From contig JAWQUS010000020.1 in assembly GCA_036365455.1 (NCBI GenBank), forward strand, positions 8,219,001 to 8,283,000: a stretch of 64,000 nt of DNA, given 5' to 3'. A program made the position numbers and the translations under genes. The notes below the pieces were generated by a model. That model saw only the letters and a program-made list of their open reading frames with translations, was not told where the DNA came from and ran no database searches. Below are positions 33,101-45,015 of the stretch, in pieces (position 1 is the first letter of the stretch; every line of letters starts with the position of its first letter). This DNA is from Macrosoma leucophasiata. Taxonomy: Eukaryota; Arthropoda; Insecta; Lepidoptera; Hedylidae.

Positions 33101-36100
33101 AATAGAATAACAATATACGAAAACTACGCGGTCACGCGAAACGATGTAAACTATTTCTACACCAAGGTTGGGCCCTTGAACTTCCACACACATTAATCGG
33201 GTAAAACGTTTAAAAATAATAGACTAAATTTATACCATTTTGGTAGGTCTCTTCAATTTCTACGATGCGCTATTGCGGCATTTTACCATTTGTCAATGTT
33301 ATAGACGGCCTACTTCGAATAGTAAATTAATGGCTTATTATGTAGAGCTCTTTCAGAAAAATAAGTCGATTTACCGCATTGTAATTCAAAAGTTAAGATT
33401 TCATGAAATATCTAGGAGATATTTCAGAGAGGTAAGTGAAGTAAGTGAACGCCTTTTAGGTATATATTTTTACTAGAGGCTAATAAATTTAGCCTAAATT
33501 GGCATTGTTTCAAAAGTTCACGTGGATTCGTAAAACAATAACTTTGTTTAGTTTATGAAAAGAAAATTTATGTAAGGTAAACTATGTATAAAAACCACTT
33601 CAATCTAATTTGTAACTTCCTGTGCTCCGTAGTACTCCTCCATAAATTATACACAATTGACTGACATACTTTTTCTGTCTAGGGTCGCACCGTGGCCAGT
33701 AACTGTATATCAGTATATATCAGTTTTGACCTGCTATCATAACTCCACCGAGGCAGTCAAATAGGTAGCAATTAAAAACAATGAGCAGTAAAATAATTCT
33801 ATTAGTGCAATTCTTGAAAAATTGTCTTAAAATAATCAAAAAAATCTAAAAGTATGTATGTATGTATCTTCACGCCAGGTCCCTAACGGGGTAGGCAGAG
33901 AGTGTAGAGCGCCAGACATCCCGGTTCTGACAAACCTCTTGTGCCTCGTCTACCTTCATCATTCTCTTCATACATGCACGCCGATTCCTAAGACTTTTGA
34001 CACCACCATCAGACAGAACTCGACCTATTTGGTCATGGTAGGTCAGCCTTGGTCTTCCTGGGCCTCTGCAACCATCCACATTCGCATTGTATATCTGTTT
34101 AGTCATTCGCTCATTCGACATTCTTTCTATATGCCCGAACCATCGGAGCATGCCTTTTTTCATTTTTACACCGATACTATCATTCACACAAAGTCTCTTT
34201 CTTACATCTTCATTACGAACGCGATCGGTGAGTGATACACCGCAAATCTAAAAGTAAGTATAAAATACAACGTTGAGATATTTCTTTTTGGTTAATATGG
34301 TAAAAAATATTTTCATAATAATGATAAGGGACTAAGACGCAGGTACATAACCAACTATGAACAATTAATTCTATATTTCTCATTTATTTTGGAATTTTAT
34401 AATGGAATTCTAATTTCAATTTATTTCCGATGAAATGTACATAAAAGTGTAAGGTTCAAATTAAAGGTTTTAAATTGGACAATTTAGTTATACACATCAA
34501 CATAAAAATTACAGGTTTCAATTTAATCTCATCGCTACTCCAAAGACATAATTGAAGATGTGCGAGTAATTACGGGGCTGTACATGACGAGATAGAGAAC
34601 TGAACTGACTCTATATAGTGTCAGATGGACGTGGACGGTAGTTCCCATATTCTTTATCTTTTCCATGTGGTAAAACTTTACCTTTGACTGTAGCTTGAGA
34701 ATGGGGTAAAAGATGACATACCTATTACATTTTTAATGATTACAAGTTTTTTTGCCTTAATACTGTATGTAATCCATTAATTGACCGCCTTCACAATGAA
34801 TAGATAGTTCTGAATTTAATTTTATGTTCAGATCCTTAATTTGCCAAACAAATGTATATGACATTATATATTTATCGTAAATACTGTTATTTTAGAGAAT
34901 AAAAGCAGGTGCAAGGATTCAAATTTGATTTTTGATATTAAAAACATAATTAATTATAAATTGAAACCAGGTTTACTGTTATCAGTGCAGTAAAGATATC
35001 CGAAGTTAAAACCAACCAATGCAACTATTTCACAGGATAATATCATATTGATTAAATGTTTTTTATCGGTCGAGGTTGGTCGAGGTCAAATATTCGTTAT
35101 CGTGGCTGTCGTAATTAATTCTGAGGTGTTATCATTGATAAATTTAAATACATATTTGATATAAATTTTGAGATAGACATGGGAGTTAGTTAGTTACTCG
35201 TTATCTTATTACTTGGTGCCGAGCTATGGGGCTACTCGTATGCAAGCACTACGGCATTACATACCCATCTAGCTAATCGTGTCCTGAATCAATCGTTATA
35301 TTATACCTTATTATTAAGGCAGAAGCAAACAATCTTAATAGCTTTTTAATAGACATAATATATGTAGGTGACTCGTCTTGAGACGGTCGTATTCTCAGCC
35401 TAAAACCTTTAAGCAACTGACTAAGGGAGACCCCTGTTGTTCCGAACCTCAGCTAAAGGGATAAGATATACTATTATCTGATTAGGAGAGCGCAACTTTC
35501 CATTTAGTCATCAGTGATTATCTTATGGTCTACAGTTTGTTCATTGCCTATGAACTTATACTGCATGTTGCTTGTGTGACATTAAAAAACTGAAGATTTA
35601 ATCAAATCATACTGAGATTATTACAGATGATAAGAATCATACAACACGCTTTCGAGTAGCGAACGATTTTGAGAGTCATCTCTCAAATGCGAAACCTTTG
35701 AAAAAGCTGCAACGATTTCGTATCCGTGATCGCCGCAGTTATATGTAGTCTCGGTGTTGTGATCCAAGCCTCGAACTCAAGGAAGAAGAAGAAGAAGAAC
35801 AATCGACGCTGGTCAGTTCCTGCTGGCCACAATGATAATTTCTTGACTACTTACAACATCGCTCTAGATGCAACTGCGCAATCCCAATCACGCCTGCAAC
35901 TGGATTCGCTAACCTACATACATCCCAAAAAAATTAGCAGTAATTTTTTTTTGATGTAGTGGAAGTGGTTATCAAGCATACAGTTCACATTGATGTTAAG
36001 TGATGACTGCAGCCTATAGACACCTTCACAAAGACCAAGGTCAAAATTCAGATGCGTTACCACTCCTGAGGCTTAAGGTGTTATGCCTCTGTACTGGAAA

Positions 36101-38792
36101 TTACAGGGCCGTACATTACCACCTGACCGGAACACGATAGTGCTGAACACTACCATTTAGCGGCAAGTATATCAGGTAATGCGGTGGTGCCTACGTCCGC
36201 GAGCTCCGTCACTTGAGCCCTACTACCAGTAAAAATGTAAAGAATGTTGGTTTTCATTTTCACTAACTGAACATATTCGCATGGATTATACCAATTCACA
36301 TAGTCCAAGGTGACCCTGCGGGGAACTTTCCTCGGATTAGGGTAGTCTTTCCCAGTCACGATATCATTCATGAACGCTTCCGGCCACGATACACGCACTT
36401 TACCATTTGAAGGTACAACAGTCAAACGTCATCCCACAAAATCTCGGGTCAAGGTAGTTCTTTACTTGTTCGTTGTTATTGGTGGCTCAATGTCAGTGAT
36501 TCCGGAGTTCTTCCTTAATTTACTAACTACGAGTTATTATATTTTTGTCATAGTATGTTCTTAGGATTTTGCGAGCTGCACTCATTGAAATAAAACAAGT
36601 TTTCGGATTTAATTCGCGTTCTTAAAACCAAAATTATTATTTTAAAACGCAATACGTTTGCGAAATAGTGGATTGTAGGTATATATAGATGGAGGTAGCT
36701 GATAATTTTTCAAACTGCTGTCAGACACTAAAAGACTGCACGTTAAAGTGCAGTGAGCGCATTATAACAAGCCCCAGTTTTACCTGCCTCATATATATTT
36801 TTGAATTATAAAACCCGAAAGCAGTGATCTGATTTAATAATAAATGGCAGAGAGCGCTTCAAGCGTTAAGTCCGCCATTTGTTCCAATGTTTTATTGATG
36901 CAATAAAGTATAAATAAATAAATAACAGATACTTATATCGAAAAGTTTTAAGAGCGTGTTTAATATGTAAATTTTGCCTCGATAATTTTCGTTGAAGTTC
37001 TCTGCATGAAATAAAAAAATGTTGCCTTATGGTAGGGACCGCTTGAGAATAACTCGCCCCATTTAAGAATTTGACAATCAGTCTGGGGCCATATTCTTGT
37101 AACTTAATATGTAATGAATTGCATCGCAATTGAATCGTTCCCCTGTCTTACTTTAACCAATTTGCGCGTCCTATGTTAAAGCGAGGCAGAGAAACGATTC
37201 AATCGCGATGCACTGCATAATATTATGTTACGACAAATGAAGCCCCAGGTTTACTTGATTTCAATCAAGTTAAAAAAAAGTGTAAAAGCAAAAATTTCCA
37301 AATAAAATCATAAGAGACACCGTACCATTAAATTTACGTAGTAGGTTTGACTACGCTTCGTAGCTTTGTGCTACGAAGTCAGCTACGTATTTTAAACGTA
37401 GAGTAAGAGTCTACAACATATTAATAATAACACAAATAAATAAAATTGAAGCCATTAAAATAAAAAATAAATAAATAACTTTGTTAAATTTTACGTGGAC
37501 GAAGTCGCGGGCATAGCTAGTATTCATTATTTTACTCGACTTTTTGCTAACGTAATTTACTATACTTCAAAATAGCTTTAAAAGGTTAATATTCTAAGAG
37601 CCTGCGACGCCCATGTAAGTGCATAGGTACTTCAAAAAACGTATTTTTTCCCGGTATTGCACAAGCGGTTCTTATTTGACTTAAAAAATGAATACCAAAC
37701 AAAACAAACTATTAGCTTTGCAGCAGCACCAAGAGATGTCAAACACGGATTAACATCGGACACAATACAGTGAAAAATTGTCGTTTTGTCGTAAAAAACA
37801 ATCGACCCTCTCTTGAATGCACGACTGCAGCTAATTCACAGCACAATCATAAATATACCTAAAGCACTGTATTTAAGAGTCTTTTTCGTGTGTGAATTAC
37901 GATATTTGAGATGTTTACTATGTAATTGGATGTATCTAACTTGGATTAGAGGCATTACAATTTGTTTGTAAGTAAAAAATGTCGGACGCTTAAATGGGCT
38001 GGGGGAACATAATGGCCATTGCAGGTGCAGTGCTAGTGTGAATGTGTATAGGATTAATCCAATAGATCTGTTTTATTACTTTTTTGGTCCAAGGAATGAA
38101 TTCGTGTGGAAGTGTTTTAAGATTTCAATTATTAGGTTATAAACAGAAGGAAAATAGTAAATAGAGAAAATTGGAAATATATTATATTGGGAACTTCGAC
38201 TGCTTTTTTACTTTGAATGAAAACCAAAATGTCAATAGTAAAAACAATAACAATACTTTTACTTTATCCGTGCATAATTTCAATACCAATATTATTAACT
38301 TTTTATGAACGTATTATTTATTCTGAGCAAATAATAAATATTTTAAATATATAAATAGTTAAACTACGAGACTTCATCATGGTTTAACCCGCTACCTGGC
38401 GCCATTCAAGTGCACTTCCAAATCTTCACCCTGAGACCTCAGTCGTAATGTCTCTGTAATAGGTATTACGGGACCATACATTACCATCTAACCGGAACAC
38501 GATAGTGCTGAATACTATCCGGAACACGATAGTGCTGAATACTATCATTTTTTTTTAGATTATGTTGTGCCTTCGAGCTTCTTCACTTGGAACTCTACCA
38601 CCAGAAAATGAATGCGAAATTCACTACGCTGCTTCAAGGCCTCCCTTGTAGCAGTTAATGCCCTAATCTGATGTAGAGAATTCAAAGAAATATTTAGAGA
38701 CATAGCTATTAATTTTAATAATATTTTTTAGATAAAAGGAAACAACATGTACACAAAGAACTTACTTGTCCGCTGTCGAAATTGAAAGCCAT
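27165..38792 (-). CDS. CFAP126: Flattop homologue (CFAP126), ciliary microtubule protein
   Basis: Exons: 38792-38766, 31385-31172, 30069-29903 and 27218-27165. All junctions are GT-AG and phases agree; 462 nt, 153 residues. Flattop binds doublet microtubules and is needed for basal body placement and cilia in vertebrates. The product starts MAFNFDSGQ-FNKETTAKRLGNW, in register with the N-terminus of animal Flattop, then ICDINGRFLPGAPRG and FGHYTGTWDLPRKITRK, the family core; exon 3 contains FSDWLNLRV and a basic Lys/Arg-rich stretch. The last 17 residues (PSQCPIHKKKTQKAAKS) come from a short exon with a strong acceptor. Reading through the exon 3 donor would instead stop after 11 further codons. 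Intron 1 is 7.4 kb and full of repeats. A larger exon further downstream may replace the last exon. Confidence 0.88.
27921..27966. repeat. 46-bp palindrome
   Basis: The half GACTCGTGTAATCCTAAATTTGC is followed at once by its complement with one mismatch. Just before it lies a GACTGAGTGACTGACTCG-type stem. It is in intron 3 of the Flattop gene. Confidence 0.7.
28722..28985 (-). repeat. retroposon family C
   Basis: Diverged minus copy with an internal deletion near TGACAACCAC. Confidence 0.65.
29047..29290 (-). repeat. retroposon family C
   Basis: Second minus copy about 60 bp after the previous one; its 5' end stops at GCCCTCGAG. Confidence 0.65.
30580..30795 (-). repeat. retroposon family C
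   Basis: Minus copy in Flattop intron 2, diverged, with CTACGCCCACGAGCTCCACT at its far end. Confidence 0.65.
31732..31793 (+). repeat. retroposon family C, internally deleted
   Basis: Only the first 45 bases (TGGTGGTAGAGCTCTAGTG...) and the last 20 (CCACTTCCATAACATAAAAA) remain, joined directly. Confidence 0.7.
31795..33857. other. intronic sequence without recognised features
   Basis: Inside Flattop intron 1. A 78-codon plus-strand frame at 33240-33476 has no recognisable family and no splice or promoter support. Confidence 0.4.
33858..34190 (-). pseudogene. RTE-like LINE C-terminal fragment
   Basis: A 105-codon open frame on the minus strand reads GMLRWFGHIERMSNERMTKQ and ends [19 protein letters not shown]...[12 protein letters not shown], the C-terminus typical of such elements. 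The 5' remainder of the element is absent. A 3' fragment of the same family lies at 49265-49435. Confidence 0.75.
34240..35950. other. intronic sequence without recognised genes
   Basis: A plus-strand frame at 35726-35959 carries a Lys-rich run from a GAAGAA tract and no recognisable domain. I see nothing else. Confidence 0.4.
35955..36228 (-). repeat. retroposon family C
   Basis: Near complete minus copy in Flattop intron 1, with T-run tail and GCGAGCTCCGTCACTTGAG end. Confidence 0.75.
36242..36430 (-). other. orphan coding-like stretch
   Basis: About 60 open codons on the minus strand read like protein: PSNGKVRVSWPEAFMND, GKDYPNPRKVPRRVTLDYVN, NWYNPCEYVQL. It may be an exon of an unknown gene or a transposon remnant. 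I do not recognise it and found no clear splice partners. It lies inside Flattop intron 1. Confidence 0.25.
36430..38420. other. intronic sequence with small hairpins
   Basis: Contains the CTTCGTAGC-TTTGT-GCTACGAAG hairpin near 37355-37378 and the orphan TIR-like end at 37493-37523. No gene is seen. Confidence 0.4.
38425..38605 (-). repeat. retroposon family C with an internal duplication
   Basis: The segment CCGGAACACGATAGTGCTGA with ATACTATC occurs twice in tandem (38492-38547). The rest is a diverged minus copy. Confidence 0.65.
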
Positions 38793-38997
38793 GTTCAGTT
38801 TTTACACCACGTTAACACATTTGATTCAGAAAAGTTGAATAAAAATATCACAGACTTCGCGAATTTCATATTAAAAGTGTCAAAAAATGTGTAAATTAAT
38901 CAAAATCATTAAAATAGTTCGTAATTCAGCCCATATTTTGTCTATGGTTAGAACGGAAAGCCGGAAAATTGGAAAACACTATTGGCTCAACTACGTT

Positions 38998-39011
38998 GTA
39001 TCCACGGCAAC
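38998..39011 (-). promoter_or_regulatory. X-box (RFX binding site) upstream of Flattop
   Basis: GTATCCACGGCAAC consists of the half-sites GTATCC and GGCAAC separated by AC, matching the RFX X-box pattern. It lies 206 bp upstream of the Flattop ATG. RFX factors drive ciliary genes, and Flattop is one, so position and biology agree. A CCAAT motif on the minus strand (38981-38985) lies between site and gene. Confidence 0.65.
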
Positions 39012-39296
39012 GGCTTATTTCCTACAAATTACTTTCCGTACGCCGTACGGAGTGCGTCCAATTTACTTACGTTTTTATTGAAGCTTTCATAGGCCCCTAT
39101 TTATCGACCCTATTTTAGCTGTTCGTGTCATGTTGGATCTCAATTACACATAATTATATCCAAAGGATTAGATGCTCGATGTTCTCTCATGACTCAATCT
39201 AGGAAATAAAGAACTGAAATAAGGTGCCTAAAAAGGTGCACTTAAATCATATCTATTGAGCTTAAACGCTCTTGGATACCTATGAAAAATCTATGG

Positions 39297-39765
39297 TAAT
39301 AATTGATGATCTGGGAGGATATGGGTTCGATTCCCAGCTCGGGTGGTAAGTGCTACTGGATTTTTTCCATTATTTGGAAGTTTCTCAGTGCCATCCTCGG
39401 AGTTTGGAATTTGTGTCCGGAACTGTTTGACGACCCGGTTAGTCCAGCGATGTGAAACCATCGTTTGATTCGAAGGGTCGCGGGTTCGATCCCCGCACCT
39501 TGACAAATATTTGTATGGCCTACAGATATTTGTTTCGGGTCTGGGTGTTTGTGTATATGTTGTATGTGTACAACGGCACCCACGACACAGGTTTATACCT
39601 ACTGTGGGGCTGTGAGTGTAAGCGTATTTTATTTTTATTTTTATTTTAACTGGCAATAGGCTCGCCATTTACTACACGGGTCAAAACGTAACTGGAATTA
39701 TCTATTTAAATGCATGCAATTACCTCTGGTAACTTATTCGGGAAATACAGGCGTAAAATTACGCA
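39297..39765 (+). repeat. SINE family A split by a SINE family B insertion
   Basis: The left part (39297-39422) and right part (39647-39765) form one family A copy. The inserted family B copy (about 39424-39646) has a complete head and a TTTTTATTTTTATT tail and is bounded by the duplication AACTG. Confidence 0.8.
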
Positions 39766-39928
39766 AACCTTAAATTGGTTACAGGTATCACGCGCTACTA
39801 TTAAATATCGTTTTCCCAAAACCAAAAGCTACTGAAGCAACTTATTTTGTGCACACATTGAATTACAAATATTACAATCCTAAACGGTCCTAAAATGTAT
39901 GTTTTACACTCGGTTTCTTTGTGTTACG

Positions 39929-40020
39929 AAGGTGGAAAACAAGCATGCAGCTCACGTTTATGGAAGGTAAATCATCTACACAAATACCACAGGGTAAAAC
40001 ACAGATGGGTTCTCATCCTA
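39929..40020 (-). repeat. retroposon family C fragment
   Basis: Diverged 3' part only, recognisable by GCAAACAAGCATGCAG-like sequence. Confidence 0.45.
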
Positions 40021-42540
40021 ACATCTTTTGTGTAACCTAACTAAATTGATTTGACTTTGTAATAGAAACAAAAAAATAACCTGTTTCTTGTTAAAGAATC
40101 TTGTTAAAACCAATTTTAATATCAACCAAGGGTAATATCAGTAAGTGTACCAGGATTGGGTTTGAAGAATTAACTAGAGAAAGTAGACGAAGTAAACGAA
40201 TAGTAATAAAACGGTTCAGTATCATTGAGCTAATTTATGACCCCGAAAAAATGCTACGTTTTTCTGAAACACGAATTGTATTACTGAAAAATGGGAGATT
40301 GCTGTAACAATAAATCGTTTGTCCATGATACCTACTGAAAGTAAATAAATTTATTCGTCAAGCTGAGTAAAAGAATCCACTACATTTACGTCGCATGTTA
40401 TCAAGCAATGTCACAATAGAGAAAATTAGCGATTGCCGTGACCTTAGGGGTATATTCTATTTGTTATATACTGTTTATTATGGCATTAATATTGAAACGC
40501 GAACGAACATTAAGCAGAGGACGTCGCGGGCCGGTACATGATTCTTTGCATAAATTATGCTACAAATTTGTAAGTGAGTAAACTTGAACAGAGCATGGCA
40601 ATCGCGAGACATTGAAATTCGTTTCGTTTTACTTGCCATATTAAATCAGTTGACTGTCCCTGATTATCTTGCTTTGTTATCTTCGGTAGCATTAAAGTTC
40701 AAGGTACAGCACGATACTTAATTTTGTTATTTTCCATGCATTCCCGAAGTAAAGTTTTCATTATCCAAGGTCTGTAGGTACTATTTGTTTGAATAATTGC
40801 ATTAGGTAATGATATTGTACTGAACCTTCTAATGAACTTTAACATTGAACTTTATTTAGATATGGTGTAATAAATACCTGTTATCATTTAGATACCGATT
40901 TTTACAGTGTTTTAGTTAGTCGAAAATACTTCTAGGTATAAGATTTATATTTTTTTGTTCAGTAATAGAAGATGTGTTAAAGTACCTTATCTATGTATAT
41001 AAATATCAATTGCTGTTCGTTAGTCTCGCTTAAACTCGAGAACGACTTGACCGTTTTGGCTAATTTTGGTTTTGAATGGTTTTTGGAAGTCCAGGGAAGG
41101 TTTAAAAGGTAAGAAAATATGAAGAAATTGAAGGTAAATAGTAAAAACCACAATCTCATTTTTCCATACAAATATCTATCGAACCTTTGGCACATTTTTT
41201 CATTGTGAGGCATTAAGAAGTTTGCCGGATCAGCTCAGTCAACAATAAAGATTATTTCAACAGTAGCTTTTCTTTTAGGAAATAAACTCTCATTTTATTG
41301 TCACCTGCGCCCTTATCAGAATCTACTACTGAATCTATTGGTCGTTGCTTTCTAGTTCATCTATAGCAGATCTACTATCAATAAAATCTAATCTAATACC
41401 TGTTGTTGAGCACTAACGTTTGCGATAGAAAATAATAATTATGAGGAGCAATTCCAAATCCCTAGATTATTTACAGTAAGTAATCTTCGAGTACTTATTA
41501 ACTTTCTACGAAGTATCTATCTTGAGGTGTATACGTTTAGTTTAATTAATATTTCTAAATAATAAGCGCTATTTCAGAATATCGATTTTTTGGACGAACA
41601 TGAATCTAATATAGGAAACACCTGCGTCTTGGCCTATCTATATTATTTTAGATTATTAGCCGTTGCTTTCTAGATTCGATATTGTGGCTCTACCATTATT
41701 AAAATTTAACTCTAATGTTGATCACGACTGTTTCGTGAAAAACTGTCTAGACTCCTTGCTGGCTGGCTGGAACTCTATCAACAATAAAAAATATTGCAAT
41801 ATCTCTGCCAGTAAGTAATTAACTTACGTAATATTTGTATACTCTTTGATTTACTTCAGCAGCAGGTTAGTCATTAGTTAGATAATTAAAATGCTTGTTA
41901 TAATTATACAGTCTGCACAAGACGAAAATTAAATTTTAAACAATCGTGTTTTACTGTCTAAGTGATATACTTACCATTCTTTTTGTCAAATATGTTGTAA
42001 AAAATATTTTAATTGTTTCATGATATTTCTGTTTACCGGGACCGACCGACTGGTCAGTCAGTCGGCCCTCTGTTGTTTATTTACTGTCGTAACGTCTTCA
42101 CATTGAATTTTTTGCTCAATTGCAATATTTCTGTTGCACGAGTAGGATATGTTGAAGCAATACCTAAAAACAATAAGCATTATTTCAGGAATATCGATTT
42201 TTAGGAAGGAGATGAATCCCAATTATCCGGGAACACCTGCGTCCCGGGATCAATAGGCGGAGTCGGTCGCTATTGGCTCCTGCGTCGGCTAGGCGTGGTC
42301 TGCATTTGCTACAGATGCTGTAGTCAGGAAAATGGTAACTGCTTTTAATTTTTCTGTTAATGCTTATGTTATCTATGAATAATAAAAGTAACTATCTTAC
42401 AGAGTTCAGTTTAAAAGTGGCACGGCGGATTTGAGCTGTTAATTGAAGTTGACAGATTACGAACTGAGCTGAGTTGAAGCTGAGAACATGCTGAGAAACT
42501 GCACACACGTTAACAAATTTTGATGCTTGACGATAGGTGC
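40020..42540. other. no gene recognised; diverged internal duplications
   Basis: Paired blocks occur at 41570-41640 and 42170-42240 (AGAATATCGATTTTT...GGAAACACCTGCG), and a second pair around CGTTGCTTTCTAG at 41342 and 41652. They suggest an old repeat element or local duplication. Confidence 0.4.
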
Positions 42541-42544
42541 TACT

Positions 42545-42790
42545 AAAGGTAGAGCTCCAGTGTCGGAGTTCGAGGTTGTTGTAGATACCACCGCATTACC
42601 TACCTAATCTGTCTGCCATCGAATGATAGTGTTCAGGTTTATCGTTTTCCAGATAGATTTTAATACATAGCCTTATAATAACTACCACAGAGGTATAACA
42701 ACTTAGGCCTCAGGATGCGGTGCCGCATCTGCATCCACAATGCAGAATCTTCGGTTTTTGTGTAGATATCTATAGGCTAATGGATCTCGA
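42545..42790 (+). repeat. retroposon family C
   Basis: Diverged plus copy, with GTAGAGCTCCAGTGTCGGAG at the start and a decayed 3' end. Confidence 0.65.
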
Positions 42791-42799
42791 GGGCAAAGT

Positions 42800-44550
42800 T
42801 GGCAAATTCGAAATCAAAAGATACCTACGTAGATAATAGTATTGTGGATAATGAGATGCAGATCAGTGAATTATCGGGTAGCTGTAAGTCGATTCTGTAC
42901 GGCTAGGGATTAGTAATGTCATAGAGGCAAAACATCACATATCAGTGGAATAGCTACTCCTGTGGTTGCTTACGTTGAGACCTTTGCAGTTTCATATCAA
43001 TAACAATGCGCTAGTATCAATGATACATCATGCTGTCCGCAAAAGTTGCTTGCCGTTTTTGCAACAAAAACTAATCAATATAATATCTATTTTTTCATTT
43101 TAATTAATTCACTTCTTTTAACTTAACTCCTGACTGAACCGGCTGTTTGTTCCATCTATACATATATTGTATTCATATATTGACCTCGTTGGCTTACACT
43201 TATTTTTTTTATAAGAATATGTGTAATATGTGTACATGAAGTACACAACATGTTAAATATTTTACATTTTTAGGCTACTGTTTTTGCTTTTTCTTTCAAT
43301 GTACCTATAAATACTTATGCCAAGACCAAAATAGCGTTTCGTGTAGTACAAAAGTAGATACAAGTTAAAAATATTCGTGAACATGCTTTGCATGCCATAT
43401 AAAGAAACCTTGCGATGTTGACGAGAGATTTAAAGTTTAGTTTTATTACTTGACACCAGCCGTTAGTTAAATGAAATTGAATTTGAATTGTTTATTGGTG
43501 ATTCTGAAACTTGTTATGAGGTACGTAATAATCTTCAAACCACTTCTTTTTTCATTTTTGCCAAATAAAAACTTTAATTCGAAATCAAAAAAATAAAACT
43601 TACAGTTAAATTTTTCGTACAATTTTGTTTGTTCCTAACGTAATTCGGTGGCGATGAAGGTATAGAGATTTTCAAAGATCATCATAATAATAGAGTCAAT
43701 TGTTACTAAAGTGTTTCTTTTGTAATTAAACAAAATAAATTTTAATTCATTTCATCACCTTCATATAGTTTACTTTAGTAATAATACCTGCTAGTGAACG
43801 ACCAATGGTCGAAATTCGGCCATAAATACCGCAATGCATGAAATGTACCTAGGTCTGAATTCTATAACAAACTTCTATTAGAAGTTTTACTTTTTTTGTG
43901 AAACCGTATTACCCTAGGCGCATGTTTGAATCACAGCATGTACCTACCTATGTTTTGACATTTTGACTTTAACAATGTGAACGTAATTTATTGTGAGTCA
44001 AACACAATGTATAAGCTCATTGTGGTAGTGTGTATTATATTTTTTTATTGAAGAAATATATTTTTTACGCATTATTTAAAGAAATATTAGAATGGTGAAC
44101 GGAATGGAATACATGTGGTCACACATTATGTCGCGAAACGACGTACAATTTTTTTTTTTACAATATTTTCTAAAATCTGTATCTTCTATTATATCTATCT
44201 ATACAATGTTTTGTTACAATTATAATTATTGTACAAAATATTGTACAATACATTAAATATAAATCAGTATACAATTTCAAATATCCTAAGTAAATCAAAG
44301 TTTTGTATGTAACATTTTTATCAATCAAAAATATCTTAATGTTTGTTAAAATTACTAATGTCAAATTGCGTTTCTAATGTCAGAATTAAAATAAATAAAC
44401 AGATGTCAAAGATGTGTGCCAAAATAAGAGGAATACAATTTCTTTGCCTGACGTATTACAGAAATAGAGATAATAGTATGTTCTGGGGGCAATACAAACA
44501 ACACTACGCAAGGCAATGCAATGAATGTAAAGGAAGAATTTAACAGTCAC
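42800..44550. other. AT-rich intergenic sequence, nothing recognised
   Basis: No exon, RNA gene or clear repeat found. Confidence 0.4.
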
Positions 44551-44555
44551 GTGTG

Positions 44556-44626
44556 GACTTCGGTAACTCAGTTGGGAGATCAGCTGGAGATTCCAGCGGT
44601 CGCAAGTTCTAATCCCGTCTGAAGTT
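44556..44626 (+). repeat. degenerate tRNA-like sequence
   Basis: The 71-nt block can form a 7-bp acceptor stem (GACTTCG with TGAAGTT, two G-U pairs), a CTCAGTTGGGAG D-arm-like hairpin, a GCTGG/CCAGC hairpin and a GTTCTAATCC box-B-like stretch. The anticodon loop lacks a normal U33 and size, so it is a tRNA pseudogene or SINE head and not a working tRNA. Confidence 0.45.
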
Positions 44627-44770
44627 AAAAATTTTCTTTTCAATTTTCTTTAATTATAATACACTGCGTATGATGTTTGAAGAAAAATGAAAAGAAAATT
44701 CCACAAAACACGTGAAACGATGACTGTAAAAGACCCTTTAAATTATTTGCCCACGGAACTCTAACTAAAA

Positions 44771-45015
44771 TTTGTTGCAAAATTGGCACCGCCCTCGGAG
44801 GGTGTTTGCCCATCCCTCCAAAGAGGACATATAAGTCGAGGGATGCTTACATCTGGACCAGTCTCAATTCATGTCGTTATCACTATAGTGGCTGCAATTG
44901 TTTTGTTAGAAAGTATATTTATGGGTGTTAGTGTAAAAAAGTGTTTTTATTATTTAAATTCTGTACTTAATCAGTTTTCAGTTCCTACAAAATAAACGGT
45001 TAGTATGAAGTGTTG
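44771..45015 (+). other. possible solo LTR or LTR-like promoter fragment
   Basis: Contains ACATATAAGTCGAGGG, a CTCAATTC start-like site and AATAAA about 160 bp later, ordered like an LTR. Termini and target duplication could not be fixed. Confidence 0.25.

Noticed and set aside
35726..35959. Lys-rich frame as a possible Harbinger-type transposase start
   Set aside because: The Lys run comes from a simple GAAGAA tract and no catalytic motif follows.
44556..44626. Functional tRNA gene
   Set aside because: The anticodon arm is malformed and T-arm pairing is poor, so only a tRNA-derived relic is supported.
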